A stretch of DNA of 54,180 bases, taken from the NCBI GenBank assembly GCA_018268465.1, contig JAFDWN010000069.1:1-54180 (forward strand). The letters are read 5' to 3'. Positions 7,522-16,458 of this stretch are shown one piece after another; positions within the stretch are counted from its first letter, which is position 1; each line of letters starts with the position of its first letter. The notes below the pieces were generated by a model that saw only the letters and a program-made list of their open reading frames with translations, was not told the DNA's origin and ran no database searches. This stretch comes from Actinomycetota bacterium (GTDB taxonomy: Bacteria > Actinomycetota > Actinomycetes > Mycobacteriales > Mycobacteriaceae). The position numbers were made by a program, and so were the translations under genes.

Positions 7522-9024
7522 ATGCTACGAGAGCTCACACATTTCATCGGTGGACAGCACGTCGCCGGTACGTCCGGCCAGTTCTCGGATGTTTACGATC
7601 CCGGTACCGGCACCGTTCAAGCGCGGGTCCCCTTGGCCAACGAGCGTGAAGTCGCCGCTGCGGTCGCCAATGCCGCTGAGGCGCAAAAGCACTGGGCGCG
7701 CTACAACCCTCAACGCCGCGCCCGGGTGATGATGCGCTTCCTTTCCCTGGTCCAGGACGAGTTGGATTCCCTGGCCGCGCTGTTGTCCAGTGAACACGGA
7801 AAAACCATTCCCGATGCCAAAGGCGATATCCAGCGCGGGCTGGAAGTCATCGAGTTCACTGTGGGAATCCCCCACCTACTCAAAGGTGAGTACACCGAAA
7901 GTGCCGGTACCGGCATCGACGTCTACTCCATGCGACAACCCCTCGGAGTCGTCGCGGGTATCACCCCGTTCAATTTCCCCGCGATGATTCCCTTGTGGAA
8001 AGCGGGACCAGCACTGGCGTGCGGGAATGCCCTGGTCCTCAAGCCCTCCGAGCGGAATCCCTCGGTACCACTGCGGCTCGCCGAACTGTTCGTCGAGGCC
8101 GGACTGCCAGCCGGGGTCTTCAATGTCGTCAACGGTGGCAAACGCGCCGTCGATGCGCTGTTGCACGACACCACCATTCAGGCCGTGGGATTCGTCGGCT
8201 CGACGCCGATCGCGCAGTACATATACGAAACCGCGACCGCACAGGGGAAACGCGCACAGTGCTTCGGCGGCGCCAAGAACCACGCGATCGTGCTACCCGA
8301 CGCCGATCTGGACACCGTCGCCGATCAGCTTGTCGGCGCCGCATACGGTTCAGCCGGTGAACGCTGCATGGCCATCTCGGTCGCGGTGCCGGTGGGGCAG
8401 GAAACCGCCGACCGACTCGTCGAGAAGCTGGTGACACGCGTCGAGAAACTCACCATCGGACGGGCCGACACCAAAGACGTGGACTTCGGGCCACTGGTAA
8501 GCAGAGACGCCGTCGAGCGGGTCTGCCGCTACATCAACGTCGGCGTCGAGGAAGGTGCCGAGTTGGTCGTCGACGGACGTGGCGTCGTGGTCGACGGGGC
8601 TGAGGATGGCTTCTTCACCGGCGCTACGCTTTTCGATCGCGTGACACCTGACATGACCATTTACCGGGAAGAGATCTTCGGGCCGGTCCTGCATATTGTT
8701 CGCGTTGATGACTACGAGGAGGCGCTGGCACTACCGACGGACCACGAGTACGGCAACGGTGTGGCCATCTTCACCCGCGACGGCGACGCTGCGCGTGAGT
8801 TCGCCAGCAGGGTGCAGGTCGGGATGGTGGGCATCAACGTACCCATTCCGGTTCCGATCGCGTATCACACCTTCGGCGGTTGGAAGCGCTCGGGATTCGG
8901 GGATCTCAACCAGCACGGGCCCGACTCGATTCGCTTCTACACGAAGACCAAAACCGTGACGCAGCGGTGGCCCTCGGGGCTCAAAGAGAGCACCAACCAT
9001 TTCGTGATCCCCACCATGGACTGA
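7522..9024 (+). CDS. mmsA: CoA-acylating methylmalonate-semialdehyde dehydrogenase-like enzyme
   Basis: A 500-residue aldehyde dehydrogenase of full family length. Oxyanion residue N151 lies in TPFNFP and the nucleophile is C282 in GERCM. Most aldehyde dehydrogenases have ELGGK at the general base; here the site reads CFGGAKNH, so the glutamate is missing. This is the hallmark of the MMSDH group, which hands the acyl-enzyme to coenzyme A. The expected reaction is oxidation of methylmalonate or malonate semialdehyde to propionyl- or acetyl-CoA with NAD. The context, with a FadR-type regulator, FAH hydrolase and symporter, suggests a final step of a catabolic route rather than valine degradation. 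Substrate is inferred. Confidence 0.9.
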   Translation: MLRELTHFIGGQHVAGTSGQFSDVYDPGTGTVQARVPLANEREVAAAVANAAEAQKHWARYNPQRRARVMMRFLSLVQDELDSLAALLSSEHGKTIPDAKGDIQRGLEVIEFTVGIPHLLKGEYTESAGTGIDVYSMRQPLGVVAGITPFNFPAMIPLWKAGPALACGNALVLKPSERNPSVPLRLAELFVEAGLPAGVFNVVNGGKRAVDALLHDTTIQAVGFVGSTPIAQYIYETATAQGKRAQCFGGAKNHAIVLPDADLDTVADQLVGAAYGSAGERCMAISVAVPVGQETADRLVEKLVTRVEKLTIGRADTKDVDFGPLVSRDAVERVCRYINVGVEEGAELVVDGRGVVVDGAEDGFFTGATLFDRVTPDMTIYREEIFGPVLHIVRVDDYEEALALPTDHEYGNGVAIFTRDGDAAREFASRVQVGMVGINVPIPVPIAYHTFGGWKRSGFGDLNQHGPDSIRFYTKTKTVTQRWPSGLKESTNHFVIPTMD

Positions 9025-9364
9025 GCATCACCCACCTGGCGTTCTCCGCTCGGTGACCGATCTCGCCGGCTGTTGCCGAGGCCTTTTCCGATCAAGCCGA
9101 TACGAGCGGCGCCCGCCTGCGCGGCGGCGGCGGTATCGCCCATGGACTGTCTGGTGGAGGTGATCGGCGCTGGCGGTGCATCTGCTCATGTCGAGGTACT
9201 GCAACTTGTCCATTGACTGCGTGGTACCTCAGTCGCCAAGACTCGGGGGCCGACGACCGGGACCTGAGCGATCAGCGCCACACGCGGCAGACGAAATCCT
9301 CAAGGATCACGCAGTGCCGTGTGGCGTCGCGATGAGTATTGCCCTCGGGTGCAGTCTGATGTGC
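9025..9364. other. Non-coding gap of 340 bp
   Basis: Between the mmsA-like gene and the RibD-like reductase. The reductase frame is open through part of this stretch, but the added residues do not resemble the family. No hairpin, repeat or RNA gene was recognised. Confidence 0.35.
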
Positions 9365-9931
9365 ATGGGCAGACTCATCTATGGGTTCAACGTTTCGGTG
9401 GACGGTTACATTGCCGACGCACAGGGCAACATCGACTGGAGCGATCCGAGCGAAGAGCTGCACCGATATTGGAACGACTTCGAGAGGGAAACCGCCCTGT
9501 CGTTCTACGGGCGGCGGCTCTACGAGCTGATGTCCGCGTACTGGCCGACCGCCGACGAGGCCCCGGACGCCACCCCTCTGATCGTCGACTTCGCCCGCAT
9601 CTGGCGGGACATGCCCAAGGTGGTGTTTTCGCGCACCCTGGAATCCGTCGACTGGAATGCCCGCCTCGAACGCGGCGACCCGGTCGAGGTGGTAGCGAAG
9701 CTGAAATCCGAAACCGAGGGCAGGCTGGAGGTGGCCGGCGCGACGCTGGCAGCACCGATCGTGCAGGCCGGACTGGTGGATGAGTACCGGATCGTGGTCA
9801 CGCCGATCGCCGTGGGCGGCGGCACACCCTTCTTCCCGCCCCTGCCGTCATGGATGTCGCTGCGACTGTTGGAGAACCGCACGTTCCCGGGCGGCACCGT
9901 CCTGCTGCGCTACGAGGCGAAACACGACTGA
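9365..9931 (+). CDS. RibD C-terminal / dihydrofolate reductase-like protein
   Basis: A 188-residue member of the RibD_C (bacterial bifunctional deaminase-reductase C-terminal) group. The start MGRLIYGFNVSVDGYIAD is the typical first strand, followed by FYGRRLYELM, a central VVFSRTLESVDW segment, the nucleotide-binding-like EVAGATLAAPIVQAGLVDEY and the closing PIAVGGGTPFF. Such proteins are stand-alone NADPH-dependent reductases of unknown substrate. The ATG at 9365 matches the family N-terminus; the ATG at 9359 is an alternative. It runs convergently toward espJ, 135 bp away, and marks the end of the ESX-1 genes on this side. Confidence 0.82.
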   Translation: MGRLIYGFNVSVDGYIADAQGNIDWSDPSEELHRYWNDFERETALSFYGRRLYELMSAYWPTADEAPDATPLIVDFARIWRDMPKVVFSRTLESVDWNARLERGDPVEVVAKLKSETEGRLEVAGATLAAPIVQAGLVDEYRIVVTPIAVGGGTPFFPPLPSWMSLRLLENRTFPGGTVLLRYEAKHD

Positions 9932-10066
9932 TCGGACGTACGACACTGCCGAATCCCGGGCGGCGGACTCTGCGTGGGGACACCGACGGCGCCCATAGGT
10001 TCACCAAGCGCTGGACTCGGCAGCCGTTGCACCAGTTCAGGGAGAAGCGTGCCGCGAGTGCGCGAG

Positions 10067-10882
10067 TCACCCCGTCGGCGGGACGAGCTTCTCGATTGCC
10101 TTCGCGGCGCTCAGATCTCGCATTTCGTACCACTGTGCGGCCGTCGGCGCTAATGCATATCCCTCCCGACCGTCGGTGCGGGACTCCTCGGGCCCGGCCG
10201 CCAACGATCCGTCCTCGCCATCCTTCGCCCGCTCGACGAGTTCGGCGGGCACTGCGTCCTGCGGCTTATCCCCGCTCTCTCCGACCGCAGCTGTGAGGCC
10301 GCCGCCACCCGCGACACCCTTGTCGGATGGGCCCGTGAGCTGACCGACCTGCTGCATCGCCCCTTGCACACCATGGATGGCACCCTGCGGTGCGGACGCC
10401 ACCGAACCCATCGCCTGGGATGGTGCCTGCGCGGCCTGACCCGCCATCTGCATGGGCATACCCATCATCTGGCCGAGGGTGTCCGAACCACTACCCGCAC
10501 CGCTGCCAGCCGGACCGGTGCCAGCGCCTCCGACTGCACCGGTCCTATCTCCACCACCCGATCCTCCGGCCTCGGGCACCATGTCGAATCTGTGCCGCTC
10601 ATACTCCTCGGCGAGCCGGCGATCGGTCGCGGAGTAACGCTGCGCAGCGGTCTGGATGTTGGATGCGGTCTCCTTTGCGCTCTGCTTGAGCGGTGGCAGT
10701 CCCTCGAGGATCGGGGCCTCGGCCTTCGGTATCTCCCGACCGATCGCGGCCGACAACTCATCGCAACCGAGGTGGGGCGCGAACGGCTCAGGCGGGTCTG
10801 GGATCTGGTCCGCCGACGTCTCCATCGCGCTGCCATGCCCCATGAGCAATGGTGGGTCGACTCCGAGAGGTTGCATGGTCAT
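10067..10882 (-). CDS. espJ: ESX-1 secretion-associated protein EspJ
   Basis: A 271-residue protein, close to the 280 of M. tuberculosis EspJ and in the same place, directly after eccD1. The first 100 residues are predicted helical and share the EspJ-like LGVDP opening and an AAxxYxxTDRxLAEE segment typical of WXG100-like secreted proteins. The rest is a Gly/Ala/Met/Gln-rich low-complexity region ending in a short ordered tail (AAQWYEMRDLSAAKAIEKL). The start at 10882 follows an AGGAG site five bases upstream, eight bases past the eccD1 stop. EspJ is a presumed ESX-1 substrate without known function. It is the last ESX-1 gene in this window. Confidence 0.8.
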   Translation of the reverse strand: MTMQPLGVDPPLLMGHGSAMETSADQIPDPPEPFAPHLGCDELSAAIGREIPKAEAPILEGLPPLKQSAKETASNIQTAAQRYSATDRRLAEEYERHRFDMVPEAGGSGGGDRTGAVGGAGTGPAGSGAGSGSDTLGQMMGMPMQMAGQAAQAPSQAMGSVASAPQGAIHGVQGAMQQVGQLTGPSDKGVAGGGGLTAAVGESGDKPQDAVPAELVERAKDGEDGSLAAGPEESRTDGREGYALAPTAAQWYEMRDLSAAKAIEKLVPPTG

Positions 10883-10890
10883 CGTCGCTC

Positions 10891-12423
10891 CTAGAAGCGC
10901 AGGTTCCGCAGTACGTCGTAGACGCTGGCGATCCACAACAGCAGCGGGATCACCGCCGCGATCGCCGCCCCGTCAAGCAGCTCCAACACCCGTTTCGTCA
11001 CCGGGGAGACGCGACGGACACCCTCGGTCGCCCCGACGACGATCCATGCAACCAGTGCGACCGCCGCGTAAACGGCCAGCACCAGCCATGATCGTTCCGG
11101 ATACCACTGCACCAGTTTCACCATCACACCGGTCGGGATGACCACGGCTGCCGCCAACAGGGCCCACGCACACCAGCGCTCGGCGTACAGCCGCGACCGG
11201 AACCCGCAGATCGCCGTCACCAGACCCGCGACGATCACACTGTGCACGAAGAAATGGCCTTGCACCACGACCGTGATCGCTCCGGTCGCCAGCACCAGCG
11301 CGCCAGCGGTCAGAAATCCGATGAGTAGTTTCCCGGCCAGCATGCTGCGCTCGTGCAGCCGCGCAGCCGAGTCCGGTACCGACGCGATGATCGCCTGCCA
11401 CGTCGGGGATTCCTCGTCGGCGGCCTCGGGACCGGCGACCGGGTCGAGCAGTTCGTCGTTGGCCACCGTCTCACCAGGTGCGGGGATCGGCGGCAACGCG
11501 ATCCGCGCCACCGCCACCGTGAGCTTGGCAGCATTGGTCACGACGATCAGACCGAGCGCGACGGCGCCGGCGGGCACCCAGTACTGCCAGCCGTAGCCGT
11601 ACGCAACGGCCGCGGCCGTCACCGCGATTGCCGTCACCGCCAGGAATGCCGCCAGCTCGGATCGTTTGCGCGGGCCGCCGCGGGTCGCGAGCACCAGCAG
11701 CAGGACCGCCGCACCCGCACCGGCAACCTGTGGTGCGCCGAGCGAATCCACGCCGTGCGGTAACGGGACGGCCAGCGCGGCCGCACCCGACAGCACCGGA
11801 ACCGATGCCGCCAAACAGCTTTCGGCCATATCGAGATTGCCGTACCGGGTACGCGCGAGCACACATCCGCCCAGCAGGGCCAACCCCGCCGCTACCAGCG
11901 CCAGCCCCCACCACAGACTCTGACCGGTACGCGTCCACGAGATCAGGGTCATGACCGTGAGTACGGAGGCGACCACAGGGATCGTCGCCCCCACAAAGCG
12001 ATTCAGCGCGGCGCGATCGAACTCCGGTGACTCGTCGAGTACCGCGATCGCGTCGATGACATCCTCGACCAACGGTCGGTATCGCTCGGTGCGGCTCACC
12101 GATACCAGGGTCAACAGCGAACCGTCGACAACACCTGCCTCGTCGAGGGATTCGCTGAACCTCATCGGCGGCGCGCCGGGCCGCGCAAATGCCCATACCC
12201 CTTGCGCGGTGAAGTCGAACCCCCCGAGTATGTCTTTGGGCGAGTCCTCCAGCAGTTCGGCGAGAACCGAGACCGTCTCATCGATGTAGGTCTCGATCGG
12301 CGTCGACGACGGCAGCACCAAATCTGTCATACGCCTGCCGGTCAGGATCGTGACCCGGGTGGTCGACGGTCTCCCCGATCCGACATCAGAGGTGAAACTC
12401 GATGCTGCGGCGATGGCGGTCAA
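10891..12423 (-). CDS. eccD1: ESX-1 membrane channel component EccD1
   Basis: A 510-residue inner-membrane protein, against 511 in M. tuberculosis. An N-terminal ubiquitin-like domain (TRVTILTGRRMTDLVLP at about 23-39, followed by GGFDFTAQGVWAFARPG) is joined by a linker to about eleven hydrophobic helices. EccD forms the membrane vestibule of the EccB-C-D-E complex. The start is taken as TTG at 12423, overlapping the espI stop by four bases (TTGA); this keeps the residues before the ubiquitin fold and reproduces the family length. The first ATG in frame, at 12330, would cut into the first strand. The sequence runs close to the M. tuberculosis protein through RTERYRPLVEDVIDAIAVLD and the C-terminus. 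Confidence 0.95.
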   Translation of the reverse strand: MTAIAAASSFTSDVGSGRPSTTRVTILTGRRMTDLVLPSSTPIETYIDETVSVLAELLEDSPKDILGGFDFTAQGVWAFARPGAPPMRFSESLDEAGVVDGSLLTLVSVSRTERYRPLVEDVIDAIAVLDESPEFDRAALNRFVGATIPVVASVLTVMTLISWTRTGQSLWWGLALVAAGLALLGGCVLARTRYGNLDMAESCLAASVPVLSGAAALAVPLPHGVDSLGAPQVAGAGAAVLLLVLATRGGPRKRSELAAFLAVTAIAVTAAAVAYGYGWQYWVPAGAVALGLIVVTNAAKLTVAVARIALPPIPAPGETVANDELLDPVAGPEAADEESPTWQAIIASVPDSAARLHERSMLAGKLLIGFLTAGALVLATGAITVVVQGHFFVHSVIVAGLVTAICGFRSRLYAERWCAWALLAAAVVIPTGVMVKLVQWYPERSWLVLAVYAAVALVAWIVVGATEGVRRVSPVTKRVLELLDGAAIAAVIPLLLWIASVYDVLRNLRF

Positions 12424-13817
12424 CGGCGTTCGAGCCTGTCGAAGTCGTCGGAAAGCGCGGCTGCCAGTTCGATGATCCGGCGCTGGAACGCCTTGCCGAG
12501 CAGCTCCAACTGGATCTCGGTGCCCGCGGCGATGTGCTTGTCCCAGGGCAGCACCACGACGCGGCCCGCAGGCACATGCCGCTCGAACTGCTGAACCAGA
12601 TCCGCTACGTCGATGTTCGGTTTACCGGGCACGACGTGGTTGACGACTACGCAAGAGCGGCTCAGCAGGTCGTGATATCCGTTGTGCCGCAACCAGTCCA
12701 TCGTTACCGCGGCTTGTCGAGCACCGTCGATCGAGGCGCTCGCAACGATCACCACGCCCGACACCGTCGACAGCACACCCCGTGCCGCCGGCTGGAACAG
12801 CCCAGCACCACAGTCGGCCAAGACCAGGTTGTAATACCGCGACACGATGTTGGTCGCGCCGGTCCAGTCCTCGTCGTTGAACTCACGGCGGGCGCCGCTG
12901 TACTCGTCGGAGGACAAGACTTCGAGGTTTGTCGAGTTCATACTCGTATACGCGCGAATATCGTTGTACCGCGCCAGTTCCGTGTCCGCGAGCAGGTCGG
13001 CGACAGTCGCGGCCGACTGCCTGCCGGCACGGTCGGCGAGGTTGCCCCCGTCGGGATCGGCGTCGACGGCCAGGATCCGGTCACCGCGCACCCTGCTCAT
13101 CGCCGAGCCGAGTGCCACGGTGACGGCCGTCTTGCCGACTCCACCCTTCAACCCGAACACACCGATCTGGTAGGAATCGCGGGCGTTGCGCCGGATCCGC
13201 GCCTGCAGATCCATCTCGTATACCTCGTCGGGCGACAGACCCAAGTTGATGCGGGTCAGCACGTACAGCACACGGCGCCAGCCGCGTTGGGGCGGCATCT
13301 TGACCGCCGATTTCACCCCGACGTGCGACAGTCCGTCGATGGCGCGGTGGTTGCCCATCGTCGCCGCAGACGTCGGTGCAGCATGCGCGACCGGGCCGGC
13401 ATCCCAGTGACCGGCCGGTTGGGGCTGCTGTTCGGCGAAGTGCTGCGACGGCGCAGGCGCGGACGCCGGACGCGGCGGCGGTTGAGGCATCGACCGCGGC
13501 TGCTCGTAACGCGCCCCCGCGGGTGGGTGCGCACGCGGCGCGCGCATCATCCCGTTGGGATGACGCTGCGTCGCCGCGGTTCTGGCGGGCGGCATCTGAT
13601 GCGTGATCTCCGACGGCCGGGCAGGAGGTCCCGAGGGCTGTTGGGTTCGATTCTGCGCGACCGGCATCGCGGGCGTCGCCGCGTCGGTCCGCACCGGGGC
13701 GACCGGTGCCACCGGACCGGACACGACGTCATCCCGTTCACCGTGGGTGGGCGGCTCATCCGCTGTCTGCACCGGATCGCCGGACGAATGGAAAAGCCGG
13801 TCATAGTCGGCCGACAT
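12420..13817 (-). CDS. espI: ESX-1 MinD-like ATPase EspI
   Basis: A 465-residue protein with a disordered Pro/Ala/Gln-rich region (about 20-150), a linker with RRVLYVLTRINLGLSPDE, and a SIMIBI/MinD-type ATPase domain. The deviant Walker A motif is KGGVGKT at 224-230, followed by VDADPDGGNLADRAG. M. tuberculosis EspI is longer (666 residues) because its N-terminal region is larger. In that species EspI is reported to dampen ESX-1 when ATP is low. It is coupled to eccD1 by a four-base overlap and separated from esxA by a strong hairpin, so its expression may be set below that of esxBA. The start at 13817 follows a GAGAGG site. Confidence 0.9.
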   Translation of the reverse strand: MSADYDRLFHSSGDPVQTADEPPTHGERDDVVSGPVAPVAPVRTDAATPAMPVAQNRTQQPSGPPARPSEITHQMPPARTAATQRHPNGMMRAPRAHPPAGARYEQPRSMPQPPPRPASAPAPSQHFAEQQPQPAGHWDAGPVAHAAPTSAATMGNHRAIDGLSHVGVKSAVKMPPQRGWRRVLYVLTRINLGLSPDEVYEMDLQARIRRNARDSYQIGVFGLKGGVGKTAVTVALGSAMSRVRGDRILAVDADPDGGNLADRAGRQSAATVADLLADTELARYNDIRAYTSMNSTNLEVLSSDEYSGARREFNDEDWTGATNIVSRYYNLVLADCGAGLFQPAARGVLSTVSGVVIVASASIDGARQAAVTMDWLRHNGYHDLLSRSCVVVNHVVPGKPNIDVADLVQQFERHVPAGRVVVLPWDKHIAAGTEIQLELLGKAFQRRIIELAAALSDDFDRLERR

Positions 13818-13850
13818 AGGAACCTCTCAATACTTCCGCACAACGGCACA

Positions 13851-13889
13851 AGGTGGGCGGGGCCGCCGTCCGCGCCTTCCCGCCCACCT
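13851..13889. terminator. 11-bp perfect hairpin between esxA and espI
   Basis: AGGTGGGCGGG at 13851-13861 pairs perfectly with CCCGCCCACCT at 13879-13889 across a 17-base loop. It lies 14 bp after the esxA stop and before the espI ribosome site. There is no U-tract, so it may act as a partial terminator or as an RNA-stabilising 3' stem for esxBA mRNA. Confidence 0.5.
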
Positions 13890-13903
13890 CGACGCTTGTC
13901 GTG

Positions 13904-14191
13904 TCAGGCGAACATCCCGGTAACGCCGGCTTCGGTCTGGGCCATCGTCGCACTGGCCTCACTGATGGTCTGCGCCAGATTCTGCAGGGCGGCATTCAGT
14001 TCGGCAGAGGCACTGTCCCAGCGCATTTGCACCGCCTGGTACGCCTCCGAGCCGCTGCCGCCCCAAACCGCCGCGAGCGCTCCCAGCGACGCCTTACCCT
14101 CGTCGAGCAAACCGGCAGTGGTCCCGACCGCACCCTGAATCTCGCCGGCGCCTCCCTCGATGCCCGCGAAGTTCCATACCTGTTCTGTCAT
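13904..14191 (-). CDS. esxA: Secreted WXG100 protein EsxA (ESAT-6)
   Basis: A 95-residue WXG100 protein, the exact length of M. tuberculosis ESAT-6. The opening [11 protein letters not shown], the W43-G44-G45 turn, the [11 protein letters not shown] helix and the C-terminal VTGMFA are near-identical to that protein. It forms a helical-hairpin heterodimer with EsxB and is exported by ESX-1. In fast-growing mycobacteria ESX-1 is linked to conjugal DNA transfer rather than virulence; that role is known for M. smegmatis and is not visible here. The gene follows esxB after 42 bp on the same strand. Confidence 0.98.
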   Translation of the reverse strand: MTEQVWNFAGIEGGAGEIQGAVGTTAGLLDEGKASLGALAAVWGGSGSEAYQAVQMRWDSASAELNAALQNLAQTISEASATMAQTEAGVTGMFA

Positions 14192-14233
14192 GTCCTGCTC
14201 CGTAATCCGTGTCGTGTCGGTAGTTGGTCGTGG

Positions 14234-14533
14234 TCAGAGGTTCATCGCGGAAGCGAGCGCCGACTGCTGATCGTCATCGGTCGAGCCGTATTGCATGCCC
14301 GAGGTGTGGATATTCGAGGAGATCTCGGTGAGCGTCTGCACCTGACGCGCCGCCGCCTCGTGGTAGCGCATCAGAGCGGCCTGCGCGGCCTCACCGGCCA
14401 TGCCACGCCACTGCGGGACCAGGCTGCCTGCCGTCGACTCGACCTGCGCGATGACGGCCTGCAGTTCCCCGGAAATGCGCTCAAAGTTGCTGGCCTCCTT
14501 GGCGAGGACAGCAATATCGGTATTCATTGCCAT
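14234..14533 (-). CDS. esxB: Secreted WXG100 protein EsxB (CFP-10)
   Basis: A 99-residue WXG100 protein equivalent to CFP-10. Diagnostic stretches are EASNFERISGEL, the W42-R-G turn (QWRGMAG) and the C-terminal secretion motif Y82-x-x-x-D86 in MQYGSTDDD, which EccCb1 recognises. The last residues (ALASAMNL) match the targeting tail of CFP-10. It pairs with EsxA and guides the dimer to the ATPase. An ATG two codons downstream is an alternative start. The gene lies 91 bp after PPE68. Confidence 0.98.
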   Translation of the reverse strand: MAMNTDIAVLAKEASNFERISGELQAVIAQVESTAGSLVPQWRGMAGEAAQAALMRYHEAAARQVQTLTEISSNIHTSGMQYGSTDDDQQSALASAMNL

Positions 14534-14624
14534 ACTGGATCGGTTCCTTCTCTTCCTGTGTCCTCACCGCAAGAGGGCGAGTCTCCCGGCCTGACGACCG
14601 GAAAGTCTTGAATGTGCCGGACGA

Positions 14625-15968
14625 CTACCAGTCGTCCCCGTCGTCGTCACCCAGGTCATGTTCGAGCGGCGACGGAGCCGTCAGCCCCTGCTTGTTGGTA
14701 CCGCTCTTGCCCCGTTGACCCAGCATTCCCATCTGCCCCATGCCGGCGCCGCCGCCGACCGGAGCCAGTCCCGCCGCACCAACTCCCGCAGCGGCTCCCG
14801 CCGCAACCGCGACGGGTGCGACCCCCGGCTCACGGCTGCCGATCAGATTCGACATCAGAGGCGTGCGCGGCGAGGACCCGCCCGCGCCGGGCAGCGACGC
14901 CGCACGGACCAGCCCTGCGCCCGACCCCGCCCCGGATCCGCCGAGCAGCGGGTGATTCGACAGCGGACTGGCACCGATCAGCCCCATCTGAGCACCCCTG
15001 TCGGAGCCCAGACCACCACCCATCTGGCTGAAGATCGACGACATCTGCTGCAGCGGCTGCGTGAGCTGTTGCATCGGCTGGGTCACCAGCTGGCCGGCCT
15101 GCGCCGGCAGCTGCCCGAGCGTCGAACCCAGTTGGGAGGCCATCTGCGTGGCCATCTGCACGCCCTGCTGTGCCATCTGCTCCGGCTGTTGCTGCCCGCC
15201 CTGCTGGGCGAGGTTGTCGGCCTTCTGGATCTGACCCTCGGCCCGCTGGGCGGCCATATTTCCCTGAGCTGCTGCACGGCCCGCGTTGAGGCCGACGGAT
15301 TCCAGAGCGGACTGCGCACCCACCGCTGACACCATCAGATTGCGCGCCGCCGCGCCGGGCGCCTGCGCGCTCGCCTGGCCCAGCGCCCCCGCGAGGGTGC
15401 CTTCCCCGACACCGGGTATCACGATCGGCTTCATCGGCAGGATCGGCTCGAACAACAGATTCAGAGTGGTCTCGGCCTGATACCCGTCCATCGCACCTGC
15501 GGCCTGATTCCACATCCGAACGAAGTAGTCGAACTCGTTGACACCGATGGGGACGGTGTTCACGCCGAAGAAGTTGGTGGCCTCCAGAACCGCGTGGGTG
15601 ACGTGGTTCTGCTCGATCTCGGGGATCGGCGGGGTGGTTGCCATCGCCAGCGAGTACGAGTTCGCCTGCGCAATCGCCTGCAACGACCTTTTCAGCGCCT
15701 GCGCCGACACCGTCCGTAGCCAGATGACCATCGGAAGCGTTGCCGCGACCGCCCTTTCACCGGCCGATCCCGTCCACGCTGATGACAGCGCCGCCAAACT
15801 TGCCGCCAATTCATCAGCCTGGGTCTCCAATAGGATCGAGAACGCCTCCCAGCCGGCGGCCGCCTGCAGCATCGGCGCAACACCCGCGCCGGCCATCAGC
15901 CGTGCGGTGTTGAGCTCCGGCGGCATTCCATGCCAAGTCGGAAACACGATCGGTATCGGTGATCCCAT
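14625..15968 (-). CDS. PPE68: PPE-family protein PPE68
   Basis: A 447-residue PPE protein; the Pro-Pro-Glu motif is at 16-18 in [15 protein letters not shown]. The first 170 residues form the PPE helical domain with the W65-T-G turn, and [21 protein letters not shown] is close to M. tuberculosis PPE68. The C-terminal [21 protein letters not shown] and acidic DDW end are also shared. The protein is about 80 residues longer than the M. tuberculosis one (368), mostly because of a Gln/Met/Ala-rich segment at about 235-310. PPE68 pairs with PE35 and is escorted by EspG1. It begins 51 bp after PE35. The start ATG at 15968 lacks a strong ribosome site. Confidence 0.93.
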   Translation of the reverse strand: MGSPIPIVFPTWHGMPPELNTARLMAGAGVAPMLQAAAGWEAFSILLETQADELAASLAALSSAWTGSAGERAVAATLPMVIWLRTVSAQALKRSLQAIAQANSYSLAMATTPPIPEIEQNHVTHAVLEATNFFGVNTVPIGVNEFDYFVRMWNQAAGAMDGYQAETTLNLLFEPILPMKPIVIPGVGEGTLAGALGQASAQAPGAAARNLMVSAVGAQSALESVGLNAGRAAAQGNMAAQRAEGQIQKADNLAQQGGQQQPEQMAQQGVQMATQMASQLGSTLGQLPAQAGQLVTQPMQQLTQPLQQMSSIFSQMGGGLGSDRGAQMGLIGASPLSNHPLLGGSGAGSGAGLVRAASLPGAGGSSPRTPLMSNLIGSREPGVAPVAVAAGAAAGVGAAGLAPVGGGAGMGQMGMLGQRGKSGTNKQGLTAPSPLEHDLGDDDGDDW

Positions 15969-16019
15969 GGTGAGGAGACGAGTCCTGGTGAAGGTTGTCG
16001 GGTGACGCGCCGGTACCGG

Positions 16020-16313
16020 CTACAGAACGCCGGCGTTGGCCGCATCGACCGCGGAGTAAATACCCGCGATCTCCATGTAGGCAGCACCCGCCCGGGTCAG
16101 CTCCTCCTGAGCGAACGCGTTTAGGGCCACGGATTCCGCACCCTCGGTCGCGAAACCGATCGCGGCCTGCGCCGACACTTCGTCGGCGCCTGCTGGCGCC
16201 AACGCGGTGACCGCCGCCGACGCAGTGGTGCCGCCGGCGAGACCGCGGGCCGCGTTTGCGACCACCTGGCCGCCGACTCCCACAGCGCTCGGATCATGCG
16301 TCATCGGTTGCAT
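16020..16313 (-). CDS. PE35: PE-family protein PE35
   Basis: A 97-residue PE protein without a long C-terminal extension, as in M. tuberculosis PE35 (99 residues). The segment PAGADEVSAQAAIGFATEG is nearly identical to that protein, and the two-helix PE fold ends with the YxxxD-type secretion signal Y-S-A-V-D near the C-terminus. The start at 16313 (MQPMTHDPSAV) matches the MSHDPIA-type opening and has GGAGG upstream, though spaced by about ten bases; the frame is open 24 codons further. It is the first gene of the PE35-PPE68-esxB-esxA set, after a 145-bp gap that probably contains an internal promoter. Confidence 0.93.
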   Translation of the reverse strand: MQPMTHDPSAVGVGGQVVANAARGLAGGTTASAAVTALAPAGADEVSAQAAIGFATEGAESVALNAFAQEELTRAGAAYMEIAGIYSAVDAANAGVL

Positions 16314-16458
16314 ATGTGTGTGTCCTCCCCGAACTACGGAACTGCCTCGACAAGCGGGTATCAGCGGCATGACCCAATGAGCCAAGTCGTTACTGAACCC
16401 TTCCCCCGGTACTTTGCTGGCGGATGCCCACCTACGTTGCTGAAGTACTTTTCCGATA

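Noticed and set aside
12402-14138. 578-codon plus-strand frame
   Set aside because: It runs antisense through espI and esxA, which are securely identified; Arg/His-rich composition marks it as a mirror frame of GC-rich coding DNA.
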